A stretch of DNA of 64,000 nucleotides from an uncultured Lentisphaeria bacterium (GTDB lineage: Bacteria > Verrucomicrobiota > Lentisphaeria > Victivallales > UBA1829): assembly GCA_949282305.1 (NCBI GenBank), contig CASDPB010000060.1, forward strand, positions 35,254 through 99,253. Reading direction: 5' to 3'. A model generated the notes under the pieces. It was not told where the DNA came from and did not search any database. It saw only the letters and a list, made by a program, of their open reading frames with translations. Made by a program: the position numbers and the translations under genes. Shown here in pieces: positions 9,252 through 18,258 of this stretch (the stretch's first letter is position 1; the number at the start of each line of letters is the position of its first letter).

Positions 9252-9467
9252 ATGAGTCAGGAAAATGTGGAACGGTTCTATGCGGAACTGAAACGTAATC
9301 CGGAGCTTCACAGCAAGGCTCTGCAGCTTCAGGCGAAATTTGAAAGACAGGAAGAGGTCATCGAAGCCTTCCTGATGCTGGCGCGGGAGAACGGTTTCCC
9401 ATTCACGGAACACGAATTCATTGCCTATGTCTATGAAAACGGGGAAGAAGTGTCCGAACGTCCATGA
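9252..9467 (+). CDS. Nif11-like small protein
   Basis: 71-residue protein starting MSQENVERFYAELKRNPEL, which closely fits the N-terminal consensus of the Nif11 family (helix, NPEL/DPEL turn, second helix, then ARENGFPFTEHEF). Nif11 domains occur alone near nitrogen-fixation genes and as leaders of RiPP precursors. This one has no Gly-Gly cleavage site or Cys/Ser-rich core, so it is unlikely to be a RiPP precursor. ATG 9252 is preferred over the in-frame GTG at 9243. The last 4 bases overlap the J-domain gene, which points to a joint function. Confidence 0.7.
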   Translation: MSQENVERFYAELKRNPELHSKALQLQAKFERQEEVIEAFLMLARENGFPFTEHEFIAYVYENGEEVSERP

Positions 9468-10237
9468 ACTATTACGAGCTGCTCGGAATTGCCGCGGACT
9501 GTGATTTCGCGACCATCAAAAAAGCCTATTACAGGAAAGCGAAGGAGTGCCATCCGGATCTCTTCGGGAACGCTCCGGAAAAGGCGGAGGAGTTCAAGCG
9601 CCTTGTCATGATCTTCGATACGCTTTCCGATCCGGTCAAGCGGCGCAGTTACGATGAGACGATTTCAGACGGCAGCCGGCTCTCCCCTGTGGCGCCGCCC
9701 GGCGGGAATTCCATTATGGACTCGGATGCGGACGATACTCTTGAAGAGCTTATCGTCGGAAACGAACCGCCCGGGGACACGCGCCTTACGACTCTGTTCC
9801 TGGATTTGGAAAAGACGTTTGTCTTCATGACCTGCCGCGAGGCGAAAAATCTTTACATGTCAAGAAATTACAAACTGTCCGCGGAATTTTTCACCCGGCT
9901 TGTCGGCATGGCGCCGTCGAACATTCTCTACCGTGTCTGGCTGGCGCGCTCGCTCGTGCAGCTCCGTAAATACGGAAGCGCGAAGATTCATTACAATGCG
10001 GCGCTGCTTCTGGGCAGCCGCCGTATTCCCGCGCAGAAACTGCAGGTCGTCCGCCGGGAACTGGACGAACTGTCGCGCCGCCGTGCTCCGCTTCTGCATA
10101 AAATCAGGCGTTTCTTCAATCCGCCGCAGGAAACGATGATCGTGATGCCCGACGACCGGATGATTGAAGAAGCCTCCCGCATCATGGAACGGATGCTGGA
10201 CGAGGACCGCAGGCAGAACCGCAGACGGCTGAAATGA
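9464..10237 (+). CDS. J-domain protein with C-terminal helical (TPR-like) region
   Basis: 257-residue DnaJ-family co-chaperone. Residues 1-65 are a J domain (YYELLGIAADCDFATIKKAY, HPD at 30-32, then FDTLSDPVKRRSYD) able to stimulate a DnaK-type ATPase. It lacks the Gly/Phe and zinc-finger regions of true DnaJ. A linker near 70-110 is followed by a helical repeat-like segment (about 125-190, REAKNLYMSRNYKLSAEFF), and the tail is basic. The ATG overlaps the stop of the Nif11-like gene. The client is unknown; the helical part probably binds it. Confidence 0.85.
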   Translation: MNYYELLGIAADCDFATIKKAYYRKAKECHPDLFGNAPEKAEEFKRLVMIFDTLSDPVKRRSYDETISDGSRLSPVAPPGGNSIMDSDADDTLEELIVGNEPPGDTRLTTLFLDLEKTFVFMTCREAKNLYMSRNYKLSAEFFTRLVGMAPSNILYRVWLARSLVQLRKYGSAKIHYNAALLLGSRRIPAQKLQVVRRELDELSRRRAPLLHKIRRFFNPPQETMIVMPDDRMIEEASRIMERMLDEDRRQNRRRLK

Positions 10238-10343
10238 TTTCAGACTGTTCCGTCTGCATTTCCCCGCATATTTCTGCCGCTGCTTTAAGTTCTGTTTTGT
10301 GATGCGAATTGATCTGACGGCACTCCGGGAGGCAAGAGGACTG

Positions 10344-12362
10344 TCATACGTGCCGGCGGAACGGAATGGCGGGAAAACCTGAATCACTGTACAAATTTCC
10401 TGTCGGAAAATTGCTCCAGGCATAGTAGACGCCTTTCGGTTCCGGAACCTCCGGGTGAAAAACCTCCAGCTCATGATCGCTGATGATGCGGACTTCCGCC
10501 GGATAAAGTTTTCCGTCTGCTCCGCAGACCGCAAAACCGTCCGGTTTTCCATGGAACACAAGTTTCCCGCCCCATGTTTCAAAACGGATTCGGAGGGTGT
10601 TTCCTTCGACTGTCACAAGAGAAAGGCTGGGACTGCGCGGGACATTCCGTCCCGAGATCAATGCCGCCGCACATTCCGCCGCTCTCCGGGCGACAGGCAG
10701 TTTATCCTTTGGATGCAGGTCGTTTTCATCGCCCGTGTCGTAACAGGCGATCACTTCCGCGTTTCTGGAACGGCCTGCGAGGTACTGCGCTTCGCGCAGA
10801 AGCGCCCACTGGCTGTGTATGGATACCAGGCGGCGGTGCTGATAACCCGGCAGCTGAATGATCAGAAAATCCAGATGGCGCTGTCCCCAGCGGCCGCGCC
10901 AGTCGTCGATCAGATTTTCCAGCAGTTCCTGATACGCTGCCGCGCCTGAGATTGCGTTGCATTCTCCCTGATACCAGAGAACCCCGCGCAGGGCATAGGG
11001 GATCAGTGGATGGATCATGTTGTCAAACAGAGTGCACATGGTATGCGGTTCTCCCGGACCGCTGCGGGGGATGAAGTCCGAACCGATGCTGCCGCAGTCA
11101 TGTTCCTGCCGCAGTTTCCAGCGTCCGGCAAGCGGGATCTGCCGGTGCGGAGTTTCCAGGAACATCTGCTCCGCAGGCCCGATGAGTCCGCCGTCCATGA
11201 CAATTGAAATCTGCGATGCCGCCCGTACGGCAATCACATTGCGTCCCGCCCGTACCAGTTCGCCGGGAATCCGGTAAACTCTCGGCAGGAATGTCGCGGA
11301 CAGGTCGATGCCGTTGCCGGTGCTTCCTACTTCAACGCCGTTGAAGTAGGTGATGTCGCCTTTATCGACGGCACCCAGCGAGAGAGTCAGCGCCTGTCCC
11401 CGGCATTCCTGCGGCAGCTCCACTTCCCGCCGGAACCAGAACACACCGGCATGACGATGCCCCGCAAGAGTCCAGCTGTCGGGAAGTTCCATGGACTCCC
11501 ACTCTGTATCGTCATGATCCGGATCGGCAAATCCCGCCTGGGCGCCTTCATTCGGCAGGGGCGCCGGGAAAAGTTTCGCAATTCCCCGCATGATCTGTTC
11601 ATCCGGCGCAGGCATCAGCTGTCCTTCCGGAAGTGTTTCGTAGTTTGCGGGGGCATACTTTGCGCAGTCGAATGCTTCAACACGGCTGCTCCATACGGAA
11701 TTTTTCATAAGCCCTTCGCGACTGATCCAGCATTCCGCGCCCGTGCCCCCCAGGGAGGCCTCAATGATTCCGATCTTGCAGCCTGTCCGTTCCGCCAGAC
11801 TGTGTGCGAAGAGAAATGCCACGCCCGAGAAACTGCCTGCCGATTCCGCGGACGCCGTCTGCCAGACTCCATGCGTGTCTGCCGCCCGTACCGGATAGGC
11901 TGTCCGGGGAACCTTGAAATAATGGACTGAAGACAGGTTCCGCTTTTCCGGGCCGGACAGCATTTCCGTGTATTCCCGCAGGGCATTCAGCGGCAGCTCC
12001 ATGTTGGATTGTCCGGACGCCAGATAGACTTCTCCGATCCAGATGTCATGCAGAATTTTTTCAGAGCCGTTGGGCAGCTGCCGGATTTTGAGCTCAAACG
12101 GTCCTCCCGCTTCAAGCGGAGGAAGTCTCAGAAAGAAGCTGCCGTCGGCATTGCCGACCGTGACAGCGGAAACTCCGCCGAGCGAACAGAGAATCCGCCG
12201 GTTCGGAGCCGCCTTGCCCCATACGGGAACGGCGGTGTTTCTCTGAAAGACTGCATGATCCTGAAACAGCGAATTGAGCTGCAACGGCATCTCCTGCGGT
12301 TCCGCGGAGTCATTGCGGTATAGTCCGGTTTTCCTGCCGTCCGGCGGCTGAGTGTGCAGCAT
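10344..12362 (-). CDS. sialate O-acetylesterase-like SGNH hydrolase
   Basis: 672-residue esterase of the sialate O-acetylesterase family, expected to remove acetyl groups from sialic acid or other decorated glycans. The SGNH block I is SGQSNMELPL, block III-like LWYQGECNA follows in the C-terminal half, and the catalytic Asp-His pair is DLHPKDK. A jelly-roll-like insert (around residues 290-430, PDSWTLAGHRHAGVFWFRR) splits the catalytic domain, as in family members. ATG 12362 has AAGGA at 9-base spacing. I see no signal peptide, so it may act in the cytoplasm on imported sugars. A terminator separates it from the genes upstream. Confidence 0.88.
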   Translation of the reverse strand: MLHTQPPDGRKTGLYRNDSAEPQEMPLQLNSLFQDHAVFQRNTAVPVWGKAAPNRRILCSLGGVSAVTVGNADGSFFLRLPPLEAGGPFELKIRQLPNGSEKILHDIWIGEVYLASGQSNMELPLNALREYTEMLSGPEKRNLSSVHYFKVPRTAYPVRAADTHGVWQTASAESAGSFSGVAFLFAHSLAERTGCKIGIIEASLGGTGAECWISREGLMKNSVWSSRVEAFDCAKYAPANYETLPEGQLMPAPDEQIMRGIAKLFPAPLPNEGAQAGFADPDHDDTEWESMELPDSWTLAGHRHAGVFWFRREVELPQECRGQALTLSLGAVDKGDITYFNGVEVGSTGNGIDLSATFLPRVYRIPGELVRAGRNVIAVRAASQISIVMDGGLIGPAEQMFLETPHRQIPLAGRWKLRQEHDCGSIGSDFIPRSGPGEPHTMCTLFDNMIHPLIPYALRGVLWYQGECNAISGAAAYQELLENLIDDWRGRWGQRHLDFLIIQLPGYQHRRLVSIHSQWALLREAQYLAGRSRNAEVIACYDTGDENDLHPKDKLPVARRAAECAAALISGRNVPRSPSLSLVTVEGNTLRIRFETWGGKLVFHGKPDGFAVCGADGKLYPAEVRIISDHELEVFHPEVPEPKGVYYAWSNFPTGNLYSDSGFPAIPFRRHV

Positions 12363-12443
12363 TTTCAATCTTCCTTGTTTTGGCAGAAACCTGCTGAGAT
12401 GAAAAATCAAACTGTCTTATGCTGATATGCGGGCATGAAAAGG

Positions 12444-12478
12444 AAAAACCAGCCGCCGCGGAAGCGATGGCTGGTTTT
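12444..12478 (-). terminator. rho-independent terminator
   Basis: Inverted repeat AAAACCAGCC (12445-12454) and GGCTGGTTTT (12469-12478), with a T-run when read on the minus strand. It lies just after the lipoprotein gene ending at 12492 and before the esterase gene. Confidence 0.8.
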
Positions 12479-12491
12479 GAAAGAAACGGAC

Positions 12492-12872
12492 TTACTTGAC
12501 CGCGTTTCCGGAGATATTGATGGAACGGGTATAGAAGATCAGTCCGGTCTCGCTGTACTGAGAGGCGAGATTCAGTGTCTTTGATGCTCCGAGAGCTTTG
12601 CTCTTGGCAGTGAGAACGGGCATCAGAGAAGGCACGTTGACGGTGTCCTGCAGCACGTCAATGCTGCCGGGATTTTTCGTGGAACCCGTCAGCAGCGGAA
12701 TGGAGAAGAGGTAGATGCCCCAGTTCTGGGCATCAATATGGGCAATGGTCTTTCCGCTGTTTGCGATGGCCTGTCCATTGAGATTCGGATCCTTTACGAC
12801 TTCGACGCTGGCGCAGGCGCTCATGAAGAGGCCGACGGCGGCAATGGAGAGAAGAAGCATGATTTTTTTCAT
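12492..12872 (-). CDS. small lipoprotein, function unknown (paralogue 1)
   Basis: 126-residue predicted lipoprotein: MKKIMLLLSIAAVGLF then lipobox SACA (Cys20). The mature part has LNGQAIANSGKTIAHIDAQN, GIYLFSIPLLTGSTKNPGS, and ends in NISGNAVK. The same blocks, in the same order, are in the neighbour starting at 13313, so the pair is a tandem duplication. I do not recognise the family. Secretion and membrane anchoring are well supported; the role is not. Confidence 0.78.
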   Translation of the reverse strand: MKKIMLLLSIAAVGLFMSACASVEVVKDPNLNGQAIANSGKTIAHIDAQNWGIYLFSIPLLTGSTKNPGSIDVLQDTVNVPSLMPVLTAKSKALGASKTLNLASQYSETGLIFYTRSINISGNAVK

Positions 12873-12911
12873 GATAGATTTCCTAAGTTAGAGTTTTCCG
12901 CATCAGGCGGG

Positions 12912-13313
12912 TTATTTGACGGAGTTTCCGGAAACCATGGCTGTCTTCCAGTAGAAGAGATACGGAATCGGAATCGGAATATTGGTGCTGCCGGTCATGG
13001 AAACGAGGTCAATCGTTTTGCTGCCCTTCAGGTCTTTGCTTTTCTTTGTGACCATTTTCGTAACGGCTGTGACGTTGACGGAATCCTCACCGAATGTAAT
13101 GGAACCGGGATTGTCCGCCGAACCGACGATCAGGGGGATGGAGAGCAGATAGAGTCCGCTGGAATAGCCACTGACGTGAGCCACTGATGTGCCGGAGGCT
13201 GTGATGTCCTGCCCGTTCAGTTCTTTGCTGCCAGCATACTGGACTGTGGAACAACCGGCGAACAGTACCGCCGCTCCGGTCATCGCAAGCAGGAGCGAGA
13301 GTTTTTTCTTCAT
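12912..13313 (-). CDS. small lipoprotein, function unknown (paralogue 2)
   Basis: 133-residue predicted lipoprotein, MKKKLSLLLAMTGAAVLF followed by lipobox AGC (Cys21). It shares LNGQDITASGTSVAHVSGYS, GLYLLSIPLIVGSADNPGS, a VNVTAV segment and the NSVK end with the adjacent gene. Three in-frame ATGs lie close together (13322, 13319, 13313); 13313 has AGGA at 9-base spacing and gives the most compact signal peptide. The gap of 38 bases to the next lipoprotein suggests co-transcription. Confidence 0.78.
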   Translation of the reverse strand: MKKKLSLLLAMTGAAVLFAGCSTVQYAGSKELNGQDITASGTSVAHVSGYSSGLYLLSIPLIVGSADNPGSITFGEDSVNVTAVTKMVTKKSKDLKGSKTIDLVSMTGSTNIPIPIPYLFYWKTAMVSGNSVK

Positions 13314-13837
13314 TTTCATCATTCCTTTCTTTGATGTTGTGATTGATTTATGCCCGACTTTGCAGAACAGGCATCCCTGTCCCCTAACTATAGCCGTTTT
13401 TTTGAAAAATGATACCCTTGTTTCTATTTTTTTACCGGTTTTTACAGCATTCCGCGGGGGAAGGGAAAGTGATCTTCCGGGGATTTCCTGGGAATGACCG
13501 GTTGCGGAATTGTCTGCCTCAGCCGGAGATTCTCCTGTTTCCGTTTGCAAAAATCGTTTTCCCGGCAGATTCATGAAAAACCGCGTCTGCGGTATTCTGC
13601 ATTTCCGGACAGGTTGCGGTTGAAGTGCGGGAGAGACAGCTTTTCCTCAACGGCGTGCCGGTCAAATCCGGAAAGTGACTTCGGACCTTGTTCCGCGAGG
13701 TGTCGGCGGCGATTCCTGATCTCAGGATGTCCATGACTCCTTGCGGGACATTGCGAGGGAAGTTTCCGGCTGAAATAAAAGACTGCGGAAAACTTCCGGG
13801 ATTCCGCCCGGAAGAATTTTCCTGCGTCCTGATGAAA
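13314..13837. other. 524-base intergenic region without a gene
   Basis: The part next to the lipoprotein gene (13320-13440) is AT-rich and probably holds its promoter on the minus strand. The rest is ordinary composition with no supported ORF. A terminator hairpin for the GHL6 gene is at 13788-13814. Confidence 0.5.
13788..13814 (-). terminator. rho-independent terminator after the GHL6 gene
   Basis: CTTCCGGG (13793-13800) and CCCGGAAG (13807-13814) form a perfect 8-bp stem with a 6-base loop. On the minus strand it is followed by TTTT. It lies 24 bases past the stop codon. Confidence 0.75.
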
Positions 13838-15868
13838 TCAGTAATGGAAAACCACCATCTGATGACAGACCAGACGGTCAAGTCTGACTTCATATCTGCC
13901 GTCCGTCTGCTGCAGGGGCAGTTCGATGCCCTGCGGTTCCAGTGTGATCCTGCGGATTGTCTCGGGAACCTTTACTGAAGCCGTGACATGGTCAATCGGA
14001 TTCAATTCCTCAATCACCTCAATCGTCGTTGCATTGCGGACGTTTCCGCCGGACATTTCCATCTTGCTGCCGCGGTTGATCGTATTCACGTAAAGCAGAT
14101 GCAGAATGTAACGTCTCTCCTCCTCCTGCTTCATCAGGGTGGCGCGTCCCTGAGACGGCAGATTTGTATGAACCGGCAGTTCTTTCCCTGCAAAGGCGAA
14201 GACCGCTTTTGCGACAAAGTGTTTCAGCGCGACATTGCCGTATCCCGCATAGAGCCCGAACACCGGATGCGCAAAATAGAGAATATTGTCCGTCATGACG
14301 CCTGCGTCGCAGCCGGAGGGGGCGGGCTTGTAAGGGGTATGCTGATGCGATGAAAAATGAGCATAGGTTCTGTTGAAGTAAGGATCGTAAATTTCACCGA
14401 GCGATGTTCCGGATCTGACTTTGATCCGGTGCGACGGCTGATACATCACGAACGGCGTTTTCACGAAGTCCGGGGCAAATTCAGGCGCCGCCTTGATGTA
14501 ATCGGGAAACAGCGGATTGATTCCCATATATTCACAGGGCAGATCGAATGCGGGGACATCTTCGTCTTTCCGCAGAATGGAGGCGCCGGAAAGAATCAGT
14601 TTTCCGCCACGGGCAAGAAATGCGTCGAGACGTGCCTTGAGCTCCGGCGAAATGCGGAGATCGTCGGCAAGAACCAGTATCCGGTAAGGATCGAAGCTCA
14701 TTTCCTGATCCAGGGCGTCAAAGTGGATATGGCTTTCCAGAAGGAGCCGGGAGGCGCCGACTTCTCCATGGGGAGCCCAGGCGCCTTCGGGGGTCGAGCC
14801 GGGATTGAACGCCGTATTGGAGAGAATCGCGACATCGGCAGCGCTTTTGGCGTGTCTGCACCACGGTTCTTTCTGTTCCACTTCCGAGTATGCCGCCCCG
14901 ATCAGTTCATAGGTGCTTTCATCAAGACTGCCGGAGGGATGAAGCTGGTCGCCGATGCTGCATTTGGAACCCTGTGCCAGCATTGCGGCGCATTCGTAAC
15001 GGAGCGCGTTCGGATGCTTGAACCCGCCGAATTCTCCCCATGTGGTATGAAACTTTCCGGTCATGCCGAGGAAATCGAGATCCAGTTTCCGGCAGTAGGC
15101 GGCGGACATCGGATAATGATCGTAGCCCCAGCCGCCAGTCGGCAGGGATTCCAGCTCCAGGTGGCTGAAGTAAGGCAGAATGGCACGGTTTCCGGCGGTC
15201 ACATTGCCGCTGTTATGGAAAACCGGCATGTCCGGGTTGAGGGAACGGGCGGCGGCAGTCGTGCGCCGGTAGTATTTCAGCAGAGTCCGCCTGGCAAAAC
15301 GTTCGCGGTCTTCCGGATTGAGGGGATCGTATCCCTCTTTTGCCATGTCCTCCATGCACCATTTGCAGCAGCAGGGGGATTGAGTGACAATGTCAATGAA
15401 AACGCCGTCCGCGTCCGGGAAAAGCCGCACCGCTTCCTCAATCATGCGGCAGAGATAATCCAGATAGGGGGTGTTGAAGCAGAGTTTTCGGAATCCCGGT
15501 TCAAGAGGGCTGCTGACCCAGCCCGCCGGCTTGCCTTCGGCTGTAATCTCCCGCCATTCCGGGTGCTCCTCCGCGGCAAGGTTGTTTACACCGCCCGTCA
15601 GGTAGATCGGGACATTGACATTGATTTCATGGCAGGCGTCCATTTGCGCACGGAGCAGATTGAAATTAAGTCCCGGGTGCATTTTTCCCACCTGCGTCGG
15701 ATGGTAACTCCAGCCGTGATGACATGAAGAAAAACAGGTGATCGAATCGACATGCGCTTTTTTCAATGCGTCCTGCCATTGTTTTTTGTCGAATTTCGCG
15801 CCGATTGCCGGTATGTGGGGCGATGTATGAAAATCCAGGTGAACCTGGCGGAATCGAAGTTCTTTCAT
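13838..15868 (-). CDS. GHL6-type glycoside hydrolase (TIM barrel)
   Basis: 676-residue protein with an N-terminal TIM-barrel of the hypothetical glycosyl hydrolase 6 type (GHL6): VHLDFHTSPHIPAIGAKFD, HVDSITCFSSCHHGWSYHPT, HPEWREIT and DADGVFIDIVTQSPCCCKWC are family landmarks. From about residue 350 (VAILSNTAFNPGSTPEGAW, ILVLADDLRISPELKARLDA) it resembles the amidotransferase-like trimerisation domain of GH42-type enzymes. There is no signal peptide, so it is probably cytoplasmic. ATG 15868 has AGGAG at 7-base spacing; the TTG 18 bases upstream is not needed. Substrate unknown. It has its own promoter and candidate operators. Confidence 0.82.
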   Translation of the reverse strand: MKELRFRQVHLDFHTSPHIPAIGAKFDKKQWQDALKKAHVDSITCFSSCHHGWSYHPTQVGKMHPGLNFNLLRAQMDACHEINVNVPIYLTGGVNNLAAEEHPEWREITAEGKPAGWVSSPLEPGFRKLCFNTPYLDYLCRMIEEAVRLFPDADGVFIDIVTQSPCCCKWCMEDMAKEGYDPLNPEDRERFARRTLLKYYRRTTAAARSLNPDMPVFHNSGNVTAGNRAILPYFSHLELESLPTGGWGYDHYPMSAAYCRKLDLDFLGMTGKFHTTWGEFGGFKHPNALRYECAAMLAQGSKCSIGDQLHPSGSLDESTYELIGAAYSEVEQKEPWCRHAKSAADVAILSNTAFNPGSTPEGAWAPHGEVGASRLLLESHIHFDALDQEMSFDPYRILVLADDLRISPELKARLDAFLARGGKLILSGASILRKDEDVPAFDLPCEYMGINPLFPDYIKAAPEFAPDFVKTPFVMYQPSHRIKVRSGTSLGEIYDPYFNRTYAHFSSHQHTPYKPAPSGCDAGVMTDNILYFAHPVFGLYAGYGNVALKHFVAKAVFAFAGKELPVHTNLPSQGRATLMKQEEERRYILHLLYVNTINRGSKMEMSGGNVRNATTIEVIEELNPIDHVTASVKVPETIRRITLEPQGIELPLQQTDGRYEVRLDRLVCHQMVVFHY

Positions 15869-15885
15869 GAAAAGGCTCCTGTTCA

Positions 15886-15974
15886 ATAAGGTGATTTGCT
15901 TTTTTTTAACTTTAAAATAGGTGCTTTCAATAGAAAATCAATCGTTGTTTTATGAATAAAATCACCTATTTTAT
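15886..15974 (-). promoter_or_regulatory. promoter with three AGGTG-centred candidate operators
   Basis: On the minus strand TTGATT (15936-15941) and TATTTT (15914-15919), 16 bases apart, can serve as -35 and -10. Upstream, ATAAAAT-CACCT-ATTTTAT (15956-15974) is an inverted repeat with 7-bp arms. The element TAAAATAGGTG recurs inverted at 15913-15923, overlapping the -10, and AATAAGGTGATTT lies near 15886-15897. Three like-sized elements across one promoter imply a dedicated regulator, not identified here. Confidence 0.5.
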
Positions 15975-16107
15975 GCGTTGGAAAAGCAGAACGGCATGAT
16001 CGGGGAAGGCGGCGCGGGAAGGGTGAAAACATCGGGGGGAGGGAGAGCACGGGGAGCGGAAAAACAGGATGAGGTTCCTGTTTCCGCTCCTGCCGGATGA
16101 CGGGATT

Positions 16108-18258
16108 TCAGGCTTCCGCCTGTCTGCCGAATTGCGTGTCGTGCAGTTTTTTGTATCTGCCGCCGAGCTGAAGCAGTTCTTCATGCGTTCCGGCTTCCAC
16201 GATATGTCCTTTGTCGAGGACAATGATCATGTTTGCATTTTTGATGGTGCTCAGGCGATGCGCGATGGCGAAGACTGTGCGGTTTGCCATGACTTTGTTC
16301 AGCGCGTCCTGCACCAGTTTTTCCGTGACGGTGTCAAGGGCACTGGTTGCTTCGTCAAGAATCAGGATCGGCGGGTTCTTGAGGATCGCGCGGGCAATGG
16401 AGACGCGCTGTTTTTCTCCGCCGCTGAGGAGAAATCCTTTTTCTCCGACGATGGTGTCATAACCGTCCTTGTGGCGTCCGTCCGTGATGAAACGGTGCGC
16501 ATTTGCCTGCTTTGCCGCCTGAATGATCTCCCCCCGCGACGCATCGGGAACGCCGTAGGCAATATTGTTCGCGATGGTGTCGTTGAAGAGGATTGCGTCC
16601 TGCGTGACAATTCCGATCAAATCGCGCAGGGAATCGGTCTTCACGTCGCGCAGGTCAATTCCGTCAATCGTCACTTTTCCTCCGTTTACATCATAGAAAC
16701 GCGCGATCAGGTTTGCGATTGTGGTCTTGCCGGAACCCGTTTCCCCGACGACCGCGACCACGTGCCCTTTCGGAATTGTCAGATTGATGCCGTCGAGGAT
16801 TCTCTTCTGATCGTAAGCGAAGACCACATCGGTGAAGCGGATTTCCTTTTTGAATTCCCTGATTTCAACGGGGTTTTCCTTTTCGTGCAGACTCGTATCA
16901 ATGTCGATCAGCTGAAAATAACGGTCCGCGGCTGCCATGCTCCGCTGGAACTGTGCGGAGATTTTCGCCAGCGCCTTGATCGGAGCGTATGCCAGGAAAC
17001 ACGGGGTCAGGAGCTGTGCCAGTTCGGTCAGAGTGACTCCCTGGCTGTAGCTGAATACAAAAAACACCAGCGTGGAACCGACTGCGACGGTTTCCATCAG
17101 GGGCGCCATGAAAAGCTGCATTTTCAGCGCCCGGTTTACGGAATTGAAATATCGGGCGTTGGTCTCCTCGAAACGCCGGATCTCCCGGTTTTCCGCATGG
17201 TATGCCTTCACGACGATGATGCCGGAAAGCACCTCGTGCATCCGCGTGACGACATCCGCAATCTGAGAGAAGGAGCGTCTGTAGATCTTGCGGATTTTTC
17301 TTGCGATGATCATGATCGGAAGCACGCAGAGCGGAAGCCCGATGAAAAGAATGACGGCAAGCAGCCAGTTGTTGTATTTGAAACTGGCAAGGAGAATCGC
17401 GGCAAAGCAGGCGAGAATCTCCAGCGGGCAGCGCGTGGCGTCCGCTATGGAGTTTGTGATTGCCGCCTCCAGCGCTCCCGTGTCATTGGTCGAACAGCTG
17501 ATCAGCTGTCCGACGTCGATCTGCCCGTAGAAGCGCATGGACTGGGTCATCATTTTCCGGAATGCTTCGTCGCGCATATCCGTGGAGACTTTCGTCCCGA
17601 CCCAGCGCGTGTAATAGTTGTTGATGAATATGAAGAGATTGCGGATCACCCAGAGGAATACGAAGCCGGCGACGAAGATGGAGAAGAACTGCCATGTCAT
17701 GCTTCCCGACGGCGTTTCCGCCGGAAGATCCAGAAGGACGGTTTTCCCGATGGAAAACACTATATCGCCGTTCCGGTAGGAGATGTGCATGTCCCAGGAG
17801 GCGGGAACCACACTGTTGAGCTGTTCGTCCGCTTTGAGCAGCTTCTTTTCCAGCTCTCCCCGGTTGTCGGGGGTTTGCAGAATTGAGGCGACCGTCTTGA
17901 TTTTTTCCTGTTCCGTGGCGTTCCGCCCGCCGGTGCTCTGGACAATGCGTTCCGCCAGCTGCTGCTGCGGGACTGCGAGGAGGCTGCTGACGCTTTTGAT
18001 TTTTTCCTGCGGGTCCGTCTCGCGTTCCATGACCTGAACGATTCTTGCCGCTGTTTTTTCCGCCGCGACGACGTTTTCCGGTTTGCTGGGATCGACTCCT
18101 TTCATAAGATAGGGGATCATCAGCAGTCCGCCGAACAGTGAGCTGCTGGCGATGAAACCTGCCAGAATCCCTATGGTGAGACGCCACTTATAGGGTTTTG
18201 CATATCCCAGCAGGCGCCAGTAATTCATGAAATCGCGTTTTCTGTTGTGGTGAGACAT
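16108..18258 (-). CDS. MsbA-like ABC exporter with a large TM1-TM2 insert
   Basis: 716-residue half-transporter with fused membrane and ATPase domains, likely exporting a lipid, lipid-linked glycan or peptide. ATPase marks are Walker A GETGSGKTT, Q-loop VTQDAILFND, signature LSGGEKQR, Walker B ILILDEATSALD and the H-loop FAIAHRLSTI. TM1 is about 27-52 and TM2 about 188-213; the roughly 135 residues between them are a soluble, mostly helical domain far longer than the short loop in MsbA. ATG 18258 is preceded by AAGGAA. It appears to be a single-gene transcript. Confidence 0.9.
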   Translation of the reverse strand: MSHHNRKRDFMNYWRLLGYAKPYKWRLTIGILAGFIASSSLFGGLLMIPYLMKGVDPSKPENVVAAEKTAARIVQVMERETDPQEKIKSVSSLLAVPQQQLAERIVQSTGGRNATEQEKIKTVASILQTPDNRGELEKKLLKADEQLNSVVPASWDMHISYRNGDIVFSIGKTVLLDLPAETPSGSMTWQFFSIFVAGFVFLWVIRNLFIFINNYYTRWVGTKVSTDMRDEAFRKMMTQSMRFYGQIDVGQLISCSTNDTGALEAAITNSIADATRCPLEILACFAAILLASFKYNNWLLAVILFIGLPLCVLPIMIIARKIRKIYRRSFSQIADVVTRMHEVLSGIIVVKAYHAENREIRRFEETNARYFNSVNRALKMQLFMAPLMETVAVGSTLVFFVFSYSQGVTLTELAQLLTPCFLAYAPIKALAKISAQFQRSMAAADRYFQLIDIDTSLHEKENPVEIREFKKEIRFTDVVFAYDQKRILDGINLTIPKGHVVAVVGETGSGKTTIANLIARFYDVNGGKVTIDGIDLRDVKTDSLRDLIGIVTQDAILFNDTIANNIAYGVPDASRGEIIQAAKQANAHRFITDGRHKDGYDTIVGEKGFLLSGGEKQRVSIARAILKNPPILILDEATSALDTVTEKLVQDALNKVMANRTVFAIAHRLSTIKNANMIIVLDKGHIVEAGTHEELLQLGGRYKKLHDTQFGRQAEA

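Noticed and set aside
13315..13574. 87-codon N-terminal extension of the second lipoprotein
   Set aside because: The extension precedes a normal signal peptide with lipobox and has no ribosome site; ATG 13313 is better.
14357..15727. 456-codon plus-strand open frame
   Set aside because: Antisense to the GHL6 gene; its translation is Cys/Arg/Phe-rich with no domain.
16069..17886. 605-codon plus-strand open frame
   Set aside because: Antisense to the ABC exporter, whose Walker and signature motifs are clear.
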